DNA of 64,000 nt from JAPKZH01 sp963715635 (GTDB lineage Bacteria; Acidobacteriota; Aminicenantia; Aminicenantales; UBA4085): the NCBI GenBank assembly GCA_963715635.1, contig OY970261.1, positions 4,092,001 to 4,156,000 of the forward strand, in the 5' to 3' direction. The translations under genes were made by a program, and so were the position numbers. The notes below the pieces were generated by a model that had not been told where the DNA came from, did no database searches, and saw only the letters and a list, made by a program, of their open reading frames with translations. Below are positions 61,132-64,000 of this stretch, in pieces (position 1 is the first letter of the stretch; each line of letters opens with the position of its first letter).

Positions 61132-61791
61132 TTACTTTTTTTTCGGGTATCCCACGGATTGAGCGAGCATGACTTTCTGGTCGGGGCGAAGCTTCATCAA
61201 TTTGGCCATGGCTTCCTTGTCGATCAAGCCGCGCACAACCGTCGCCAATCCTTCGGAGGCGCAGTAGAGATACACATTCTGGCTGATAAAACCGGTGTGG
61301 GCTGCCGAATAAAAATTCTTGTCCTGGTCCGTTCCCCTGTTGATCTTGGAAAAATCCGCCACATAAATGAGGTCCAGGGGGACATTCTTGACAAAATCCT
61401 GCTTGCCTGTGGCTGCCCGGATGTCTTCGGCGAGAATTCCCTCCAAGACGTGTTCCACAGGCTTGTAGATATAGAGGCCGTCGGCCATGGCCACATAGAT
61501 ATCGATATTCTGCCAATTCACTGCGGACGGCGCGGTGCGCTTCCCTGAATCCGTCCGGTTGACTCCATCGGCTGCCCAGAGCAAATTGGAAAGGACCTGA
61601 AGAGGCAATTTCTCCGCGCCGAACTCCCGCAACGACTGCCTGGCCTTGAGCGCCTGCATCAAGGGAATCCCGCCCTCGGTTTGGGGTTTTAGGAGCTTGA
61701 TCTCTTTGGGCTCTTGGCCGGCTGCGGACGAATGGCCCAGACTTAGAATCAACACGCTCAAGAAGAACAATACGCAAAATTGTTTTATCAT
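61132..61791 (-). CDS. Exported SagB-type nitroreductase-family protein
   Basis: 219 residues of the nitroreductase/SagB-ThcOx fold with a signal peptide (LFFLSVLILSLGHSSAAG). Flavin-site features are KARQSLREFGAEKLPLQVLSNLLWAADGVNR near the N-terminus and the segment FYSAAHTGFISQNVYLYCASEGLATVVRGLID. Normal SagB-type enzymes are cytoplasmic FMN dehydrogenases; a secreted form would need FMN outside, so its activity is uncertain. A strong GGAGG precedes the ATG and the gene heads the six-gene operon to 56022. Confidence 0.85.
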   Translation of the reverse strand: MIKQFCVLFFLSVLILSLGHSSAAGQEPKEIKLLKPQTEGGIPLMQALKARQSLREFGAEKLPLQVLSNLLWAADGVNRTDSGKRTAPSAVNWQNIDIYVAMADGLYIYKPVEHVLEGILAEDIRAATGKQDFVKNVPLDLIYVADFSKINRGTDQDKNFYSAAHTGFISQNVYLYCASEGLATVVRGLIDKEAMAKLMKLRPDQKVMLAQSVGYPKKK

Positions 61792-62108
61792 GACAGTTCC
61801 TCCCTTAAAAAATATTTTGCACGCTTCTCAGGACGGGCGGCTGTTTCAGAGCCCATTCAGACGTAGGATATCCGAGCCTTTCCTGGATTTCAACCACCAA
61901 AATGAGAATTGGGTTGCATACCCGGTTGTAGTAGAATACGGCCGAGGTTTACAGGCACATGAACGCAGCCCCAAGGCTTCTGTTCATCTCAATGATTCTT
62001 TTAGCGTCTTTCCAACAGGGTTTCCATTGAATAAAAAAACCGCCGACAAATGCGCCTGGTATGCCGGACTCTACCGCATTAAAGTCCGCTAGGATCGAGG
62101 AGGCTCGG
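61792..62108. other. Divergent intergenic region
   Basis: 317 bases between the divergent nitroreductase and agarase-like genes. A possible + strand -10 TAGAAT lies near 61931, 17 bases after a weak TTGGGT, and a GAGGAGG ribosome site ends the region. No gene, repeat or strong hairpin was recognised. Confidence 0.4.
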
Positions 62109-64000
62109 ATGAAGAGATCCATCTATTGGGGAGTGCTTTTTGTGTTCGGCTTCTTATTTTGCATGGCATCTGACGAGACCAATATTTCCTCGACCCAATC
62201 GGCCGCCCGCCTACCCGCTCCGGAGCAGGTGCTTTTTGATTTCAATAAAACGCTTGATCTTTCGTCGGTCGAAACGCGGGACGCAAAAATTGAGATTGCG
62301 GCCGGCAAAGGCGGGGGCGTTCTCCGCGTCACGACCGGCCATAGCATTGTTTACCCCGGCCTCACGCTCAAGGCTCCGCAGGGCGGATGGGACCTGACCG
62401 CCTTTCAGTCCATAACCCTAGATATCGAAAATCTCGAAAGTGAGCCGATGGCCGTACGATTCCGCATCGACAATCCCGGCGCTGATGGCGGGAAAAGCGG
62501 CATCACGAAACAAATCGACCTTGGCCCTAGAGAAAAAAGGGCATTTAGGGCATCCCTTCCCAGAGCCTTGCCCGCGCCATTGGCTGCGAGGCTCTTTGGG
62601 ATGAACGGCTATCCCGGCGGGTTTCTAAAAGAGGCGCCTCTCGACATCAGCAAAGTCAACCAGCTTGTCCTCTTTGTCTCCAACCCCAAGGCAGACCATG
62701 TTTTTGAGGTTGGCCGGATTCGCGCCGAGGGACTTTTCACGGCGCCCACCTGGGTATCCATGAGCGAAAGCGAATTCTTCCCGATGGTCGATGAATTCGG
62801 CCAATTCATTCACAAGGAATGGCCCAGAAAAACTCATTCCGTGGAAGACATTAAAAAATATGGAGACGAAGAGGCCGCGGACCTCTTGAAACTTCCCAAG
62901 CCCGATGATTGGGATCAATACGGAGGTTGGACGGCCGGCCCGCAGTTCACGCCGACAGGGTTTTTCCGAGCTGAAAAATATAAAGGTCAGTGGTGGATGG
63001 TCGATCCGGAGGGAAGGCTGTTCTGGTCGCACGGGATTGACTGCGTCCGCTCCCAGACCGGAGTGACGCCCATCACCGACCGCAAGCATTTGTTCCGCGG
63101 GCTGCCCGATCCAGGGGCTCCATTGGCTCAATTTTACGGCTCGTCGTCATGGGCGCCTCAGAATTATTACAAAGGCAAAGGAACCTACGAAACTTTCAAT
63201 TTCCAGGGCGCAAACCTGCTGCGCAAATACGGACCGGCCTGGCCGCAAGCGTTTTCGGATATCAGCCACCGCCGCCTGCGCAGCTGGGGGATGAACACGA
63301 TTGCCAACTGGTCCGGTGAAGAGGTTTATCTTAAGCGGAAAACGCCCTACGTCGTTGCCGTTGGATTCGGCGGAAAACTCCTCGAGGGCAGTGAGGGCTA
63401 TTGGGGAAAATTCAAGGACGTCTTTGACCCCGGGTTTAAGGAGGAAATTCGGAAAAGCCTAGACCGGCAGAAGGGAAAATCCGCCGGAGATCCCTGGTGC
63501 ATCGGATACTTCGTGGATAACGAGGCCAGCTGGGGCGATGAAGCCTCGCTGGCTGTGGCCACTCTGATGTCGCCGCCCGGCCAGGAAGCCAAGAAAGTTT
63601 TTGTATCAGATATGAAAGCCAAATACGGCACAGTGGATAAGCTCAATCAGGCCTGGGGTGCCCGATACGCATCGTGGGATGGCCTGCTCGAGAGCCGCCA
63701 GGCGCCCGACAGAAAAAAGGCTTACGAAGACCTCGCTGCTTTTTACACCAAGACGGCCGAGACATATTTCAGGGCGATCCGCGAGGCCGTGAAGACGGTC
63801 GCGCCGGACAATCTCTATCTCGGCTGCCGCTTCGCCTGGGTCAACCCGCTGGCCGTCCAAGCCGCCGAAAAATATTGCGATGTGATCAGCTATAACCTTT
63901 ATGTCCGCGACATCGAGAATTTTCGCCTGCCGCAGGGAATCGATCGGCCGGTCGTCGTCGGCGAATTTCATTTCGGAGCGCTCGACCGCGGAATGTTTCA
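62109..64000 (+). CDS. GH50 beta-agarase-like glycoside hydrolase (5' part, runs off the window)
   Basis: The frame is open from the ATG at 62109, five bases after GAGGAGG, to the window edge (about 630 codons). A signal peptide (IYWGVLFVFGFLFCMAS, possibly a lipobox Cys) and a carbohydrate-binding-like domain (FDFNKTLDLSSVE to about residue 210) precede the catalytic TIM barrel. The barrel has GQWWMVDPEGRLFWSHGIDC, GYFVDNEASWGDEA with the predicted acid/base Glu, and GEFHFGALDRGMF with the predicted nucleophile Glu, all as in GH50 agarases. It would hydrolyse agarose or a related galactan outside the cell. Confidence 0.86.
   Translation, partial: MKRSIYWGVLFVFGFLFCMASDETNISSTQSAARLPAPEQVLFDFNKTLDLSSVETRDAKIEIAAGKGGGVLRVTTGHSIVYPGLTLKAPQGGWDLTAFQSITLDIENLESEPMAVRFRIDNPGADGGKSGITKQIDLGPREKRAFRASLPRALPAPLAARLFGMNGYPGGFLKEAPLDISKVNQLVLFVSNPKADHVFEVGRIRAEGLFTAPTWVSMSESEFFPMVDEFGQFIHKEWPRKTHSVEDIKKYGDEEAADLLKLPKPDDWDQYGGWTAGPQFTPTGFFRAEKYKGQWWMVDPEGRLFWSHGIDCVRSQTGVTPITDRKHLFRGLPDPGAPLAQFYGSSSWAPQNYYKGKGTYETFNFQGANLLRKYGPAWPQAFSDISHRRLRSWGMNTIANWSGEEVYLKRKTPYVVAVGFGGKLLEGSEGYWGKFKDVFDPGFKEEIRKSLDRQKGKSAGDPWCIGYFVDNEASWGDEASLAVATLMSPPGQEAKKVFVSDMKAKYGTVDKLNQAWGARYASWDGLLESRQAPDRKKAYEDLAAFYTKTAETYFRAIREAVKTVAPDNLYLGCRFAWVNPLAVQAAEKYCDVISYNLYVRDIENFRLPQGIDRPVVVGEFHFGALDRGMF

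Overview
The window looks like chromosomal DNA of a diderm (Gram-negative type) bacterium of moderately high GC. Outer-membrane features are an LPS-type glycosyltransferase, LolA-like proteins, outer-membrane beta-barrels and DUF5916 barrels. The mix of paired M16 peptidases, six-bladed propellers, DUF5916 proteins, secreted S41 and beta-lactamase-like hydrolases and NTT-HEAT fusions would suit Candidatus Aminicenantes or another Acidobacteriota-related lineage. That assignment is inference from gene content, not from a marker gene. TGA is used normally as a stop. No tRNA, rRNA, CRISPR array, prophage or complete transposon was found.

Layout. 1-3748: housekeeping genes accA (3' part), hisS and aspS. 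3768-9721: a secreted esterase, a large membrane protein with a protein-kinase-like N-terminus, and a secreted thioredoxin-like protein. 9934-12987: a catalytic/non-catalytic pair of M16 peptidases. 13284-18296: the phosphate system pstS-pstC-pstA-pstB1-pstB2 with divergent phoU. The pst side has a perfect TTGACA-17-TATAAT promoter whose -35 overlaps the phoU -35. The two PstB proteins carry complementary motif defects that predict an asymmetric ATPase heterodimer.

18321-32771: a signalling and phosphorylation region. It holds a GT9 glycosyltransferase, an exported peroxiredoxin-like protein, an RsbW-like kinase, two exported FAM20C/HipA-like kinase-fold proteins (one with catalytic residues, one degenerate), an NTT (ATP/ADP carrier)-like transporter between them, an exported PPP-family phosphatase, a STAS protein, two NTT-like transporters with C-terminal HEAT repeats (one frameshifted), and an FHA-GAF-PP2C phosphatase. 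I propose that part of this region is an extracytoplasmic phosphorylation system supplied with nucleotide by NTT-like carriers. This is a hypothesis.

32874-46602: a secreted unknown, MenA, a CPBP protease, an acyl-ACP thioesterase, a methyltransferase gene with an in-frame TGA, a frameshifted dsbD, PhzF, NUDIX, a propeller, a six-hairpin glycosidase and an ABC-2 exporter. 46675-55642: two DUF5916 proteins (one frameshifted), then an S41 peptidase and a beta-lactamase-fold hydrolase in an overlapping operon. 56022-61791: a tight six-gene operon of exported nitroreductase, outer-membrane barrel, FtsX/MacB-type ABC transporter with two permeases, and a LolA-like protein. 62109-end: the 5' part of a GH50 agarase-like gene.

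Three families of palindromic, REP/MITE-like repeats punctuate the gaps. The window also holds three net +1 frameshifts and one nonsense codon in otherwise well conserved genes, which points either to assembly errors or to real decay.
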